Shown here piece by piece: positions 10,771-19,526 of a DNA stretch of 59,056 nt. The notes below the pieces were generated by a model. The model saw only the letters and a list, made by a program, of their open reading frames with translations, had not been told where the DNA came from and did no database searches. The stretch lies in NCBI GenBank assembly GCA_041690675.1, contig JAWLGU010000019.1, positions 1 through 59,056 of the forward strand, read 5' to 3'. The position numbers and the translations under genes are program-made. The number at the start of each line of letters is the position of its first letter. Within the stretch, counting starts at the first letter, position 1. The DNA is from UBA7803 sp041690675. GTDB taxonomy: Bacteria > Pseudomonadota > Gammaproteobacteria > Pseudomonadales > Azotimanducaceae.

Positions 10771-12327
10771 ATGAGAGCAACCACTCCACCCTACATCCGC
10801 TCGTCGCGCGTGCTCGCGGTGACGGCACTTGCCGGACTCGCCGCGTGCCAGCTTCCCGGCGTCGCCCCCGCGGGAGCGCAGGCAGCGGACGTCGCCGAGT
10901 CGCCCGCCGGCGCCAGCACCGTGGTGATGACGGTGGAGCCCATCACGGTTCCGGTGATCGCCAAGAAGAGCATCGCTGCGCCCCCGGATCTGTGGGCGCA
11001 GATCCGGAGCTCCTTCGCCCTGGATCACGCCCTGAACCAGCGCCGTGTCCAGCAGGAGCTGGCGTGGCTGAAACGTCACCCCCAGTACCTGCCGAGAATC
11101 CGCGAACGGATGCAGCGCTACCTGCCGTACATCCACGCCGAGGTCCGGCGCCGCAACATGCCCGGGGAGCTGACCCTGCTGCCCATCGTGGAAAGCGCCC
11201 TGGACCCCTATGCGTTCTCCCACGGCGGTGCTGCGGGCCTCTGGCAGTTCATCCCCACCACCGCCGAGCACTTCGGTTTGCCCCGCAACTGGTGGATCGA
11301 CGGCCGCCGGGATCCGGTGCTGGCCACCAGGGCAGCCCTGGACTATCTGGAGCACCTGCACGGCCGGCTCGACGACTGGTATCTCGCTGTGGCCGGCTAC
11401 AACGCCGGAGAAGGCAACGTGCGCCGCGCGTTGCGCAAGGCCAACGGCAACACGTTGTTCTGGGCCCTGGATCTCCCACGGGAAACCAGCGCCTACGTGC
11501 CCCGTCTGCTCGCGTTGGCGGCGATCATCGCCGACCCGACACACCACGGGCTCGAGCTGCCGTCCCTGGCGACCCAGCCGGCCTTCGCCACCATCGAGAC
11601 CCACGGCCAATTCGATCTGGCGAAGGCCGCCAGCGTCCTGGAGCTGGACGTAGAGACGCTCTACGAGTGGAACCCGGCTCTCAACCAATGGGCGACCCCG
11701 CCCGACGGCCCCCATCACCTTCACGTGCCCGCGGCCCTGGCGGAAGCCGGACAGGCCGCCCTCAGCGCCGTTCCCGAGGACCAGCGGGTGCACTGGCTGC
11801 GGGTCGAGGTCGCCCAGGGGGAGACGCTGAGCCACCTCGCGCGCCGTCACCGCACCGACGTGGCGACCCTGCGTCGCGTCAATCGTCTTCCCAGCACCCG
11901 TATCCGTGCCGGGCAGGCACTGCTCATACCGCGCTCCAGCGAGGCGGTGGCCGCCTACCCGGTGGCCCGGCGGGCCGCGAAGGGCGACTACCAGGTCAAG
12001 CCGGGGGATTCCTTGTGGAGCATCGCGCACGCCCACGACGTGCCCCTGAACCGCCTGGTGAAGGTCAATCAGATCGGGCCGAGGGACGTTCTTCGGGTGG
12101 GCCAGCGACTGAGCATCCCCGGAGCCGGCTCCAGCCCGGCCGCCGGCCGCGACGTCATCCGCAAGGTGCGCTACGGCGTACGGCGCGGCGACTCCCTGTC
12201 GACCATCGCCAGCAAGTTCAACGTGGCAGTTCGCGACATCGCCCAGTGGAACGCGCTGGACGTCGACAAGTATCTGCAGCCCGGTCAGAAGCTGCTGATC
12301 TACGTGAACGTGTCGGCGGCCGAGTAG
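10771..12327 (+). CDS. mltD: Membrane-bound lytic murein transglycosylase D (lipoprotein, three LysM repeats)
   Basis: It cleaves the glycan strands of peptidoglycan, giving 1,6-anhydromuropeptides, in the periplasm. Of its 518 residues, the N-terminus is a lipoprotein signal with lipobox LAAC (Cys26), pointing to an outer-membrane lipid anchor. The SLT domain carries LLPIVESALDPYA (catalytic Glu near 140) and GAAGLWQFIPTTA, and ends in VAGYNAGEGN. Three LysM units follow: QGETLSHLARRH (near 347), PGDSLWSIAHAH (near 411) and RGDSLSTIASKF (near 471), each ending in a GQ-L-IP type motif. E. coli MltD has two or three LysM units depending on annotation. It is monocistronic, ending in a strong stem-loop. 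Confidence 0.95.
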   Translation: MRATTPPYIRSSRVLAVTALAGLAACQLPGVAPAGAQAADVAESPAGASTVVMTVEPITVPVIAKKSIAAPPDLWAQIRSSFALDHALNQRRVQQELAWLKRHPQYLPRIRERMQRYLPYIHAEVRRRNMPGELTLLPIVESALDPYAFSHGGAAGLWQFIPTTAEHFGLPRNWWIDGRRDPVLATRAALDYLEHLHGRLDDWYLAVAGYNAGEGNVRRALRKANGNTLFWALDLPRETSAYVPRLLALAAIIADPTHHGLELPSLATQPAFATIETHGQFDLAKAASVLELDVETLYEWNPALNQWATPPDGPHHLHVPAALAEAGQAALSAVPEDQRVHWLRVEVAQGETLSHLARRHRTDVATLRRVNRLPSTRIRAGQALLIPRSSEAVAAYPVARRAAKGDYQVKPGDSLWSIAHAHDVPLNRLVKVNQIGPRDVLRVGQRLSIPGAGSSPAAGRDVIRKVRYGVRRGDSLSTIASKFNVAVRDIAQWNALDVDKYLQPGQKLLIYVNVSAAE

Positions 12328-12340
12328 TTGCCGGATGACC

Positions 12341-12370
12341 GGCCGCCGGCTGCAGCGCCGGCGGCCGCTT
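12341..12370. terminator. Strong stem-loop between converging mltD and ppiD
   Basis: GGCCGCCGGC, loop tgcagc, GCCGGCGGCC: a perfect ten-base-pair stem just after the mltD stop and just past the end of ppiD. Only a short CTT follows on the plus strand. It is placed to act on both convergent transcripts. Confidence 0.6.
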
Positions 12371-12373
12371 GGC

Positions 12374-14281
12374 TCAGTCCGCCCGCCGGATCGAGGCTTC
12401 TTCGCTCAAGGATTCGAAGAACGCGCCGAATTCCAGCCGAGCGACCCGGTCCGCCAGAAACCGGCGCATTCCATCCAGTTCGGCCCCCGGCAGCGCAGCC
12501 ACGTCCGCGTCCTGCACGCGTGTCACCGTCACCAGGGCGAGCCCGCCATCCGGCAACACGGCGTCGCCGATGCTCTTGCCGGCATCACCGGGCCGCGGCA
12601 GGGCGAACGCCGCATCCAGCACCGGGCGCGGAATCTCCGCTTGGCTGCGGCGGGCTGCTTCGACCGTCCGCCACTCGAGGCCATAAGCGGAAGCCACCGC
12701 CGCCGCGCCCTCGCCGGCCACCAGCCGCGTCTGTGCCGCGGCGTGGGCCTCTTCCGCCAGAGCCCGCGCCCGCTCCGTCTCGATCTCGGCGCGAATCCGC
12801 GCCGCCACTTCCTCGAAGGGGATCAGTTCGGGAGGGTGCCGCTCGGTGACCCGCATCACCACCGCCCGGTCCGGGCCGAGCTCCACCGCGGGGCTGTTGA
12901 AACCCTTCTCCAGCACTTCGCTGCCGAACAATCGCTGCCGCACATCGGGGTCGTCGAACGGCGCCGGACCGCGGTTCCGGGTGATGCCATCGGCGGTCTG
13001 CCGGGTCAGCCCCAGCGCATCGACGATTCCCTGCAGGCTCTCGGGCTGCTCGAACGCCAGATTGTCCAGCTCCCGGAGACGCTCCTGATACAGGAGCTCA
13101 GCCTGATCACGGCGAAGACGTTGCTCGATCTCCGCCCGCGCCTCTTCGAAGCTCGGATACTCGTTGGTGCGGATCTCCTCGAGCTGGATGAGGTGATACC
13201 CGTAGTCCGTCTGCACCGGCCCGGAGATCTGCCCGGGTTCCTCGATGGCGAACAGCGCTTCCTCGAACGCCGGATCGAAAACGCCGCGCCCGGCGAAACC
13301 CAGCTCGCCGCCCTCGGCAGCCGATCCGGGATCCTCCGACAGCTCCTGCGCCAGATCCGCAAAGCTTTCACCGTCCTCGATGCGGGCGCGCACCTTCTCC
13401 AGCTCCTGCCGCGCTGCCTCCGGGCTACGGGTGTCATCGGTCTCGAGCAGTATGTGCCGGCTGCGCCGCTCTTCCTGGGACGGTGCCGCTTCACGTTCCT
13501 GTTCGTAAGCGGCTCTGGCCTCCTCCTCGGCCACCTCCACCGCCGGATCGTCCATCAAATCCTCGACTGACAGGACCACGTACGCAGCGTCCACGGCTTC
13601 CTCCGTGGTGTACGCTCGCCGGTTCTCCTCGTAGCGCAGGCGCACCTCTTCGTCCGTAACCTCGACCTGATCGCGGAACTCGTCCACCGTGAACGCGAGG
13701 TACGCGACGTCGCGGCGCTGGGCGAGCAGCCGGGCGTGCACGTTGAGCTCCCGGTCCGTGAGCAGCGCGGAGTCGGTCAAGGCAGCCTGCAGTTGCTGCA
13801 GCGCCATGAGCTCAGCGGTGTCTTCCATGAATCCCTGCGGCGTGTACCCCATGGCCTGCACGGCCTGGCGATACAGGTTCGGCTGAAACTTGCCGTCGAT
13901 CTGAAAGGCGGGATTCTCCACCAGCTCCCGGTCGACCTGCTCCCGGCTCACCGCGACCCCGAGCTCTTCGGCGGCTTGTGCCAGCACGGTGCGCGCCACC
14001 AGACGGTCCAGGACCGCGCCCTGCAGCCGCACCGGATCGATGAGGCTGGGGTCGATCTCGCCCCCCATCTGGGTCGCGATCCGCCGACGCTCCCGCTCCG
14101 TGGCGACGGCCAGCTCGTTCTGAGTGATGCCTTCACCGTTCACACTGGCGACCTCCGGGTCACCGGTGACGAACAGGTTGAAGGCGCCGAAGCCGAATAT
14201 CGCAAGCACGACGACGATGATCCCCACCAGAACCTTGAACACCAGGCTCTGGGTCTGATCACGCATCTTCTGCAGCATCAC
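12374..14281 (-). CDS. ppiD: Periplasmic folding chaperone / PPIase PpiD (SurA-N domain protein)
   Basis: An inner-membrane-anchored periplasmic chaperone near the Sec exit, of 635 residues (E. coli PpiD is 623). The cytoplasmic N-terminus MMLQKMRDQ precedes a single transmembrane helix (about 15-36, VGIIVVVLAIFGFGAFNLF). A SurA-N-like chaperone domain follows, with a central parvulin-type rotamase domain (RRSRHILLE near 273 to YGYHLIQLEEI near 365) and a C-terminal SurA-like part. The protein is rich in Glu. It lies after hupB behind an intrinsic terminator, in the conserved order lon-hupB-ppiD. Confidence 0.93.
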   Translation of the reverse strand: MMLQKMRDQTQSLVFKVLVGIIVVVLAIFGFGAFNLFVTGDPEVASVNGEGITQNELAVATERERRRIATQMGGEIDPSLIDPVRLQGAVLDRLVARTVLAQAAEELGVAVSREQVDRELVENPAFQIDGKFQPNLYRQAVQAMGYTPQGFMEDTAELMALQQLQAALTDSALLTDRELNVHARLLAQRRDVAYLAFTVDEFRDQVEVTDEEVRLRYEENRRAYTTEEAVDAAYVVLSVEDLMDDPAVEVAEEEARAAYEQEREAAPSQEERRSRHILLETDDTRSPEAARQELEKVRARIEDGESFADLAQELSEDPGSAAEGGELGFAGRGVFDPAFEEALFAIEEPGQISGPVQTDYGYHLIQLEEIRTNEYPSFEEARAEIEQRLRRDQAELLYQERLRELDNLAFEQPESLQGIVDALGLTRQTADGITRNRGPAPFDDPDVRQRLFGSEVLEKGFNSPAVELGPDRAVVMRVTERHPPELIPFEEVAARIRAEIETERARALAEEAHAAAQTRLVAGEGAAAVASAYGLEWRTVEAARRSQAEIPRPVLDAAFALPRPGDAGKSIGDAVLPDGGLALVTVTRVQDADVAALPGAELDGMRRFLADRVARLEFGAFFESLSEEASIRRAD

Positions 14282-14327
14282 GGTGTCCTCAACAGCAACG
14301 CCGGCAGTGCGCCGGCGTCTTCACAAG

Positions 14328-14352
14328 AAAAAAGGCGCCGTTGCTGCGCCTT
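14328..14352 (-). terminator. Intrinsic terminator of hupB
   Basis: On the minus strand AAGGCGC, loop AGCAACG, GCGCCTT, running into a T-rich tract (six T including stem bases). It lies 30 bases after the hupB stop and before ppiD, so a very abundant HU transcript would be separated from ppiD. Confidence 0.8.
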
Positions 14353-14382
14353 CTTCCCGGGATCGAATTGTCCTCGAACGAC

Positions 14383-14655
14383 CTAGTTCAGGGCGTCTTT
14401 GAGCGCCTTGCCAGGCTTGAACGCCGGCACCTTTGCAGCGGCGATCTGGATGCTCGCGCCCGTCTGCGGGTTACGCCCGGTACGAGCCGCGCGCTCCCTG
14501 ACGGTGAACGTGCCGAACCCCACCAGCGACACCGGGTCCGACGCCTTGAGCGAGTCGGTGATGGCTTCGAGGGTGGCGTCCAGCGCCCGGCTGGCCGACG
14601 CCTTGGAAATGTCTGCGGCTTCGGCGATGCGGTCGATGAGTTCGGTCTTATTCAC
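14383..14655 (-). CDS. hupB: DNA-binding protein HU-beta
   Basis: A nucleoid-associated HU subunit of 90 residues, the standard length. It shows the N-terminal dimer helices (NKTELIDRIAEAADISKASA), VGFGTFTVRERAARTGRNPQTG with the Arg-rich beta-arm and the intercalating Pro of RNPQTG, and the C-terminal KVPAFKPGKALKDALN. The start is GTG with GAGG eight bases upstream. It has its own strong promoter (14741-14769) and its own terminator, as expected of a highly expressed gene. Confidence 0.97.
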   Translation of the reverse strand: MNKTELIDRIAEAADISKASASRALDATLEAITDSLKASDPVSLVGFGTFTVRERAARTGRNPQTGASIQIAAAKVPAFKPGKALKDALN

Positions 14656-14740
14656 AGTAGGCCCTCAGTGATCAGCGGTGACGGACAGCGCCACGCCGAT
14701 AATGGATGTTTTGCGTTGGTGTTATTGCGTTAGACGCGGT

Positions 14741-14769
14741 TTTATACCAACACCCATAGATAGCTGCAA
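14741..14769 (-). promoter_or_regulatory. Strong sigma70 promoter of hupB
   Basis: TTGCAG (14764-14769), exactly 17-base spacer, TATAAA (14741-14746) on the minus strand. Each box matches four or five of six consensus bases. The surrounding 120 bases are AT-rich compared with the rest of the window. Transcription would start about 80 bases upstream of the hupB GTG. Confidence 0.75.
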
Positions 14770-14781
14770 CCGGCGCCTCGG

Positions 14782-17214
14782 TCAGTGAGCACTGATGGAA
14801 ACCTCGCCGTCGCCGGCGGACGCTTCCGGAGGCCGCTTCGACTCCGCACCGTCGTCGTCGATGGGATGCGGCCGGCGCTCCAGCGCAATCTCCAGGACTT
14901 CGTCCATCCACTTCACCGGAATGATCTCGAGCCGGGACTTCACGTTATCCGGAATTTCCTTCAGGTCGCGCTCGTTCTCCTTGGGAATGATCACCCGGCG
15001 GATTCCGCCCCGCTGCGCGGCCAGCAGCTTCTCTTTCAAACCGCCGATCGGCAGCACCTGCCCCCGCAGCGTGATCTCGCCTGTCATGGCGACATCCGCA
15101 CACACGGGAATGTTGGTAAGCACGGACACGACTGCGGTGCACATGCCGATCCCGGCGCTGGGGCCATCCTTCGGCGTCGCGCCTTCCGGGACGTGCACGT
15201 GCAGGTCGAACTTCTCGTGAAAGTCCTTGCTGATGCCGAGCACCGCGGCGCGGCTGCGCACGAACGTCAGGGCCGCCTGGATGGACTCCTTCATGACGTC
15301 GCCGAGTGAGCCGGTGCGGGTCTGGCGCCCTTTCCCCGGCACGGCCACGGCCTCGATGTTCAGCAGCTCACCCCCCACGGAGGTCCACGCCAGCCCCGTG
15401 ACCAGGCCCACCTGGTTCTCCTCTTCCGCCAGGCCGTAGCTGAACTTGCGTACGCCGTTGTACTGCTCGATCAGGTCGACCCCGATGACCACGGGCCGCT
15501 GCTGCTCCCGGCCCGGCAGCATGGACTTCTCCTTGACCACCTTACGGGCGAGCTTGGCGATCTCCCGCTCGAGCCCCCGCACCCCGGCCTCCCGGGTGTA
15601 GTACCGGATCAGGTGGACGATGGCGTCGTCGTCGAGGGTCAGCTCGCCTTCCTTCAGACCGTTCAGACGCACCTGCTTCGGCACCAGGTACCGTCGGGCG
15701 ATGTTGAGCTTCTCGTCCTCGGTGTACCCAGGCAGGCGGATGACTTCCATCCGATCCAGCAGCGGCGCCGGTATGTTCATGGAGTTGGACGTGCAGATGA
15801 AGAACGTATCCGACAGGTCGTAGTCGACCTCCAGGTAGTGGTCGTTGAAATTGTGATTCTGCTCCGGGTCGAGCACTTCCAGCAGCGCGCTGGCCGGGTC
15901 GCCGCGCACGTCCATGCCCATCTTGTCCACCTCGTCGAGGAGGAAAAGCGGGTTGCGCACGCCCGCCTTGGCCATCTTCTGCAGCACTTTGCCCGGCAGG
16001 GAACCGATGTAGGTGCGGCGGTGACCGCGGATCTCCGCTTCGTCCCGGACCCCGCCCAGAGCCATGCGCACGAATTCGCGGTTGGTGGCGCGGGCGATGC
16101 TCTCGCCCAGCGAGGTCTTCCCCACCCCTGGGGGACCCACCAGGCAGAGCACAGGACCTTTCACCTTGCGCACGCGGCCCTGCACGGCCAGGTACTCGAG
16201 AATCCTATCCTTGACCTCCTCGAGCCCGTAGTGATCCTCGTCGAGGATGCGCTGCGCCACAGCCAGGTCCTTGCGCACCCGGCTCTTCTTCTTCCACGGC
16301 ACGCTGATCATCCAGTCGAGATAGCTGCGCACCACGGTGGCCTCGGCGGACATGGGCGACATCTGTCTGAGCTTGGCCAGCTCCTGCTCGGCCTTTTCCT
16401 TGGCCTCGCGGGTCATGCCGCTTTCGTCGATCTTGCGCTGCAGCTCCTCGACCTCGTTGGGCGCATCGTCCAGGTCTCCGAGCTCCTTCTGAATAGCCTT
16501 CATCTGCTCGTTCAGATAGTACTCGCGCTGGCTCTTTTCCATCTGCTTCTTGACCCGGCCGCGAATGCGCTTCTCGATCTGATACAGATCGATCTCCGAA
16601 TCCATCAGCGCCAGCAAGGCGTCGATGCGCTCCTTGAGATCCACCGCTTCCAGCAACTGCTGCTTGTCCTCGATCTTGAGTGACATCTGCGCGGCGATGG
16701 TGTCCACCAGCCGCGCCGGATCGTCTATGCTCGACAGCGACGACAGCACCTCCTGGGGCACCTTCTTGCTCACCTTCACGTACTGCTCGAACTGCTCCAT
16801 GATCGAGCGCACCAGCGTTTCCGCTTCACGGCCTTCCACCTCCGGCTCCGCCAGGGGCTCCACGGTAGCGCTGCCGTAACTCTCGTCGAGCCCCAGGTCG
16901 CACACCCTGGCGCGCGCCCCGCCCTCCACCAGCACCTTCACGGTGCCGTCCGGCAGCTTCAGGAGCTGCAGCACCGTCGCCACGGTGCCGACCGTGAACA
17001 GGTCGTCCGCGCCGGGCGACTCCACGTCCGCGTCACGCTTCGCGAGCAGCAGGATCTGCTTGTCGTCCGCCATGGCGGCGTCCAGCGCGCGGATGGAGCT
17101 TTCCGTGCCCACGAACAGGGGGTGCACGCCATGGGGATACACCACCATGTCGCGCAGCGGCAGGACCGGGACGCGGATTTGCTTTGAAGATGCCACGAGT
17201 GCGCTTACCTCCAT
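14782..17214 (-). CDS. lon: ATP-dependent Lon protease
   Basis: A cytoplasmic AAA+ serine protease that degrades misfolded and regulatory proteins, of 810 residues (E. coli 784). It has an N-terminal substrate-binding domain (from VPVLPLRDMVVYPHGVHPLF), a coiled-coil region (about 185-265), an AAA+ module with Walker A GPPGVGKTS (near 361) and a Walker B region ending LLDEVDKMG, and a C-terminal protease domain with the catalytic Ser in KDGPSAGIG (near 687) and Lys in GGLKEKLLAA. The tail (from about 780) is acidic and low-complexity. A sigma32-like promoter lies upstream. It sits between clpX and hupB, the usual order. Confidence 0.97.
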   Translation of the reverse strand: MEVSALVASSKQIRVPVLPLRDMVVYPHGVHPLFVGTESSIRALDAAMADDKQILLLAKRDADVESPGADDLFTVGTVATVLQLLKLPDGTVKVLVEGGARARVCDLGLDESYGSATVEPLAEPEVEGREAETLVRSIMEQFEQYVKVSKKVPQEVLSSLSSIDDPARLVDTIAAQMSLKIEDKQQLLEAVDLKERIDALLALMDSEIDLYQIEKRIRGRVKKQMEKSQREYYLNEQMKAIQKELGDLDDAPNEVEELQRKIDESGMTREAKEKAEQELAKLRQMSPMSAEATVVRSYLDWMISVPWKKKSRVRKDLAVAQRILDEDHYGLEEVKDRILEYLAVQGRVRKVKGPVLCLVGPPGVGKTSLGESIARATNREFVRMALGGVRDEAEIRGHRRTYIGSLPGKVLQKMAKAGVRNPLFLLDEVDKMGMDVRGDPASALLEVLDPEQNHNFNDHYLEVDYDLSDTFFICTSNSMNIPAPLLDRMEVIRLPGYTEDEKLNIARRYLVPKQVRLNGLKEGELTLDDDAIVHLIRYYTREAGVRGLEREIAKLARKVVKEKSMLPGREQQRPVVIGVDLIEQYNGVRKFSYGLAEEENQVGLVTGLAWTSVGGELLNIEAVAVPGKGRQTRTGSLGDVMKESIQAALTFVRSRAAVLGISKDFHEKFDLHVHVPEGATPKDGPSAGIGMCTAVVSVLTNIPVCADVAMTGEITLRGQVLPIGGLKEKLLAAQRGGIRRVIIPKENERDLKEIPDNVKSRLEIIPVKWMDEVLEIALERRPHPIDDDGAESKRPPEASAGDGEVSISAH

Positions 17215-17272
17215 TCGACGAATGACTGCCCGTTCTCTGGCGGACGCGGGCCCTGGGTAACGGGGCGACGAT

Positions 17273-17302
17273 ATCTCGGGGATGCTAGCAGCCCCTTCGC
17301 GA
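17273..17302 (-). promoter_or_regulatory. Possible sigma32 (heat-shock) promoter of lon
   Basis: TCGCGAA (17296-17302), 14-base spacer, CCCCGAGAT (17273-17281) on the minus strand. It resembles the consensus CTTGAAA / CCCCATnT, with a good -10 half and a poor -35 half. It lies about 60 bases upstream of the lon ATG in the 212-base clpX-lon gap. lon is a sigma32 gene in E. coli. The rest of 17303-17426 holds a short GCGCC/GGCGC hairpin near 17375 and nothing else clear. Confidence 0.35.
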
Positions 17303-17426
17303 CGGATCGGGGCGGCTTGTGCACGGATTGTAACCGCCTTCCCCGACTCATCGCATGGGTGGTTTCACAGCGAGGCGCCAAGGGGCGCGGCGCGGTGAGC
17401 GGGCGGAGGCCTTTGCCGTGTGCAGT

Positions 17427-18707
17427 TCAGTCCTTCGGCCCGGCCTGGGCTTTCTCGACGTTCTCGTAGATGAGCATGGGCTCGCTTTCACCGTCGATCA
17501 CACTCTCGTCAATGACCACCTTGGTCACCGAATCCAGAGACGGCAGCTGGTACATCGTATCCAGCAGCACGGACTCCAGGATGGAGCGCAATCCCCGGGC
17601 GCCCGTCTTGCGCTCCATGGCCTTGCGGGCCACGGAGCGCAGCGCGTCCTCGCGGAAATCCACCTCGACGCCCTCCATCTCGAACAGTTTGACATACTGC
17701 TTCGTCAAAGAGTTCTTTGGCTCGGTGAGGATCTGCACGAGGGCGTCGATGTCGAGTTCCTCGAGGGTGGCGATGACCGGCAGACGCCCCACGAACTCGG
17801 GAATGAGGCCGTAGCGGATGAGGTCTTCCGGTTCCACGTTGCGCAGGGTCTCGCCGATGCTCTTGCGGTCTTCCTCGCCTTTCACCTCGGCGGAAAAGCC
17901 GATGCCGGATTTCTCCGAACGATCGCGGATGACCTTGTCGAGCCCGGCGAACGCGCCACCGCAGATGAACAGGATATTGCTGGTATCGACCTGGAGGAAC
18001 TCCTGCTGAGGGTGCTTGCGGCCGCCCTGCGGCGGTACCGACGCCACCGTGCCCTCGATGAGCTTGAGCAGGGCCTGCTGAACCCCTTCCCCGGAGACGT
18101 CACGGGTGATGGAGGGGTTGTCGGATTTGCGCGAAATCTTGTCGATCTCGTCGATGTAGACGATGCCCACCTGGGCCCGCTCCACATCGTAGTCGCACTT
18201 CTGCAGCAGCTTCTGGATGATGTTCTCGACGTCTTCACCCACGTAGCCGGCTTCGGTCAGAGTCGTGGCGTCGGCGATGGTGAAGGGCACATCGAGCAGA
18301 CGCGCCAGCGTCTCGGCGAGCAGCGTCTTGCCGCTGCCGGTGGGGCCGATCAGCAGGATGTTCGACTTCGACAGCTCGACGTCGTCCTTTTTTCCTTTGT
18401 AGTTCAGCCGCTTGTAGTGATTGTACACAGCCACGGAGAGCACCTTCTTGGCGTGCTCCTGACCGATCACGTACTCGTCGAGAATGGCGTTGATCTCATG
18501 AGGCACCGGCAGCCGGTCGCTGCCCTTGGTCTCGCCGCTCTCGGCGACTTCCTCGCGGATGATGTCGTTGCACAGCTCCACGCATTCGTCGCAGATGAAA
18601 ACGCTGGGCCCCGCTATCAGCTTGCGCACTTCGTGCTGACTTTTGCCGCAGAAAGAACAGTAGAGCAGCTTGCCTGAGTCGTCGCTCTTACCGTTGTCGC
18701 CCGCCAT
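17427..18707 (-). CDS. clpX: ClpXP protease ATPase subunit ClpX
   Basis: An AAA+ unfoldase that feeds substrates (SsrA-tagged and others) to ClpP. Of its 426 residues, the N-terminal zinc domain has Cys17, Cys20, Cys39 and Cys42 (CSFC...CDEC). Walker A is GPTGSGKT (near 125), and Walker B lies in IVYIDEIDKI. The IGF loop that docks on ClpP is visible in KSGIGFSAE (near 270), and arginine finger/sensor motifs are in the usual places. The start MAGDNGKSDDSGKLLYC matches the family; a longer frame to 18794 has no homology. It lies downstream of clpP with a 158-base gap containing a stem-loop. Confidence 0.97.
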   Translation of the reverse strand: MAGDNGKSDDSGKLLYCSFCGKSQHEVRKLIAGPSVFICDECVELCNDIIREEVAESGETKGSDRLPVPHEINAILDEYVIGQEHAKKVLSVAVYNHYKRLNYKGKKDDVELSKSNILLIGPTGSGKTLLAETLARLLDVPFTIADATTLTEAGYVGEDVENIIQKLLQKCDYDVERAQVGIVYIDEIDKISRKSDNPSITRDVSGEGVQQALLKLIEGTVASVPPQGGRKHPQQEFLQVDTSNILFICGGAFAGLDKVIRDRSEKSGIGFSAEVKGEEDRKSIGETLRNVEPEDLIRYGLIPEFVGRLPVIATLEELDIDALVQILTEPKNSLTKQYVKLFEMEGVEVDFREDALRSVARKAMERKTGARGLRSILESVLLDTMYQLPSLDSVTKVVIDESVIDGESEPMLIYENVEKAQAGPKD

Positions 18708-18807
18708 AGGTACCTCGATCGTTCCCGCAAACCTTACCTTGCGTGGTTCATGCCGATAATGCAAGCCCCGCCAGGTGAGGGAGTTTTTAGTCAAGAGGGG
18801 CCCGTCG

Positions 18808-18831
18808 CCGGGCGGCTATTCGCCCGCCCGG
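18808..18831 (-). terminator. Stem-loop between clpP and clpX
   Basis: CCGGGCGG, eight-base loop, CCGCCCGG in the 158-base clpP-clpX gap, about 35 bases after the clpP stop. There is no U-tract, so it may attenuate or stabilise the clpP message rather than terminate it. A TTGACT follows on the minus strand near 18792 but has no well-spaced -10 partner. Confidence 0.4.
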
Positions 18832-18865
18832 ACGCGCATCCGACCCCATCGAAAGGCTGGGTGAA

Positions 18866-19516
18866 TCAGTCGTTGGCCGCCTTCGCAACCCGTTTGCGCG
18901 GCATCTGCACCTTGTCCACCAGGCCATACTCCAGGGCCTCCTGGGGGCTCATCCAGAAGTCGCGGTCGGTGTCTTCACGAATCCGCTCCACCGTCTGGCC
19001 GGTGTGCTCCGCGAGGATATTGTTCAGCCGCTCCCGCATCAGCAGGATCTCTTTGGCTTGGATCTCGATGTCCGCAGCAACCCCGCGGGAGCCACCGGAC
19101 GGCTGGTGCAGCATCATGCGTGAATTGGGCAGCGCGAAACGCTTGCCGGGGGTGCCGGCGCCGAGCAGAAACGCTCCCATGCTGGCGGCCTGGCCCACGC
19201 ACATGGTGCTGACGTCGCAGCGCACGAACTGCATGGTGTCGTAGATGGACATGCCCGCAGTGACCGAGCCGCCCGGCGAGTTGATGTACAGGTTGATGTC
19301 CTTGTCCGGATTCTCGGATTCCAGAAACAAGAGCTGAGCCACCACCAGGTTGGCCACGTTGTCGTCCACGGGCCCCACCAGGAAGACGATGCGGTCCTTG
19401 AGCAGACGGGAATAGATGTCGTAGGCCCGTTCGCCCCGGGCCGACTGCTCGATCACCATCGGCACCAGCCCCAGGTTGGTCATGGGGGGCACCTTGGAAT
19501 CGAAGAAATCACTCAT
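18866..19516 (-). CDS. clpP: ATP-dependent Clp protease proteolytic subunit ClpP
   Basis: A tetradecameric serine protease chamber that partners with ClpX. At 216 residues, the catalytic triad is Ser112 (GQAASMGA), His137 (MMLHQPSGG) and Asp186 (EDTDRDF), with the same spacing as E. coli. The first ~15 residues (SDFFDSKVPPMTN) would be a short propeptide removed by self-cleavage. It lies ten bases after the tig stop, so is probably co-transcribed with tig. Confidence 0.97.
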   Translation of the reverse strand: MSDFFDSKVPPMTNLGLVPMVIEQSARGERAYDIYSRLLKDRIVFLVGPVDDNVANLVVAQLLFLESENPDKDINLYINSPGGSVTAGMSIYDTMQFVRCDVSTMCVGQAASMGAFLLGAGTPGKRFALPNSRMMLHQPSGGSRGVAADIEIQAKEILLMRERLNNILAEHTGQTVERIREDTDRDFWMSPQEALEYGLVDKVQMPRKRVAKAAND

Positions 19517-19526
19517 GATGTCTCCC

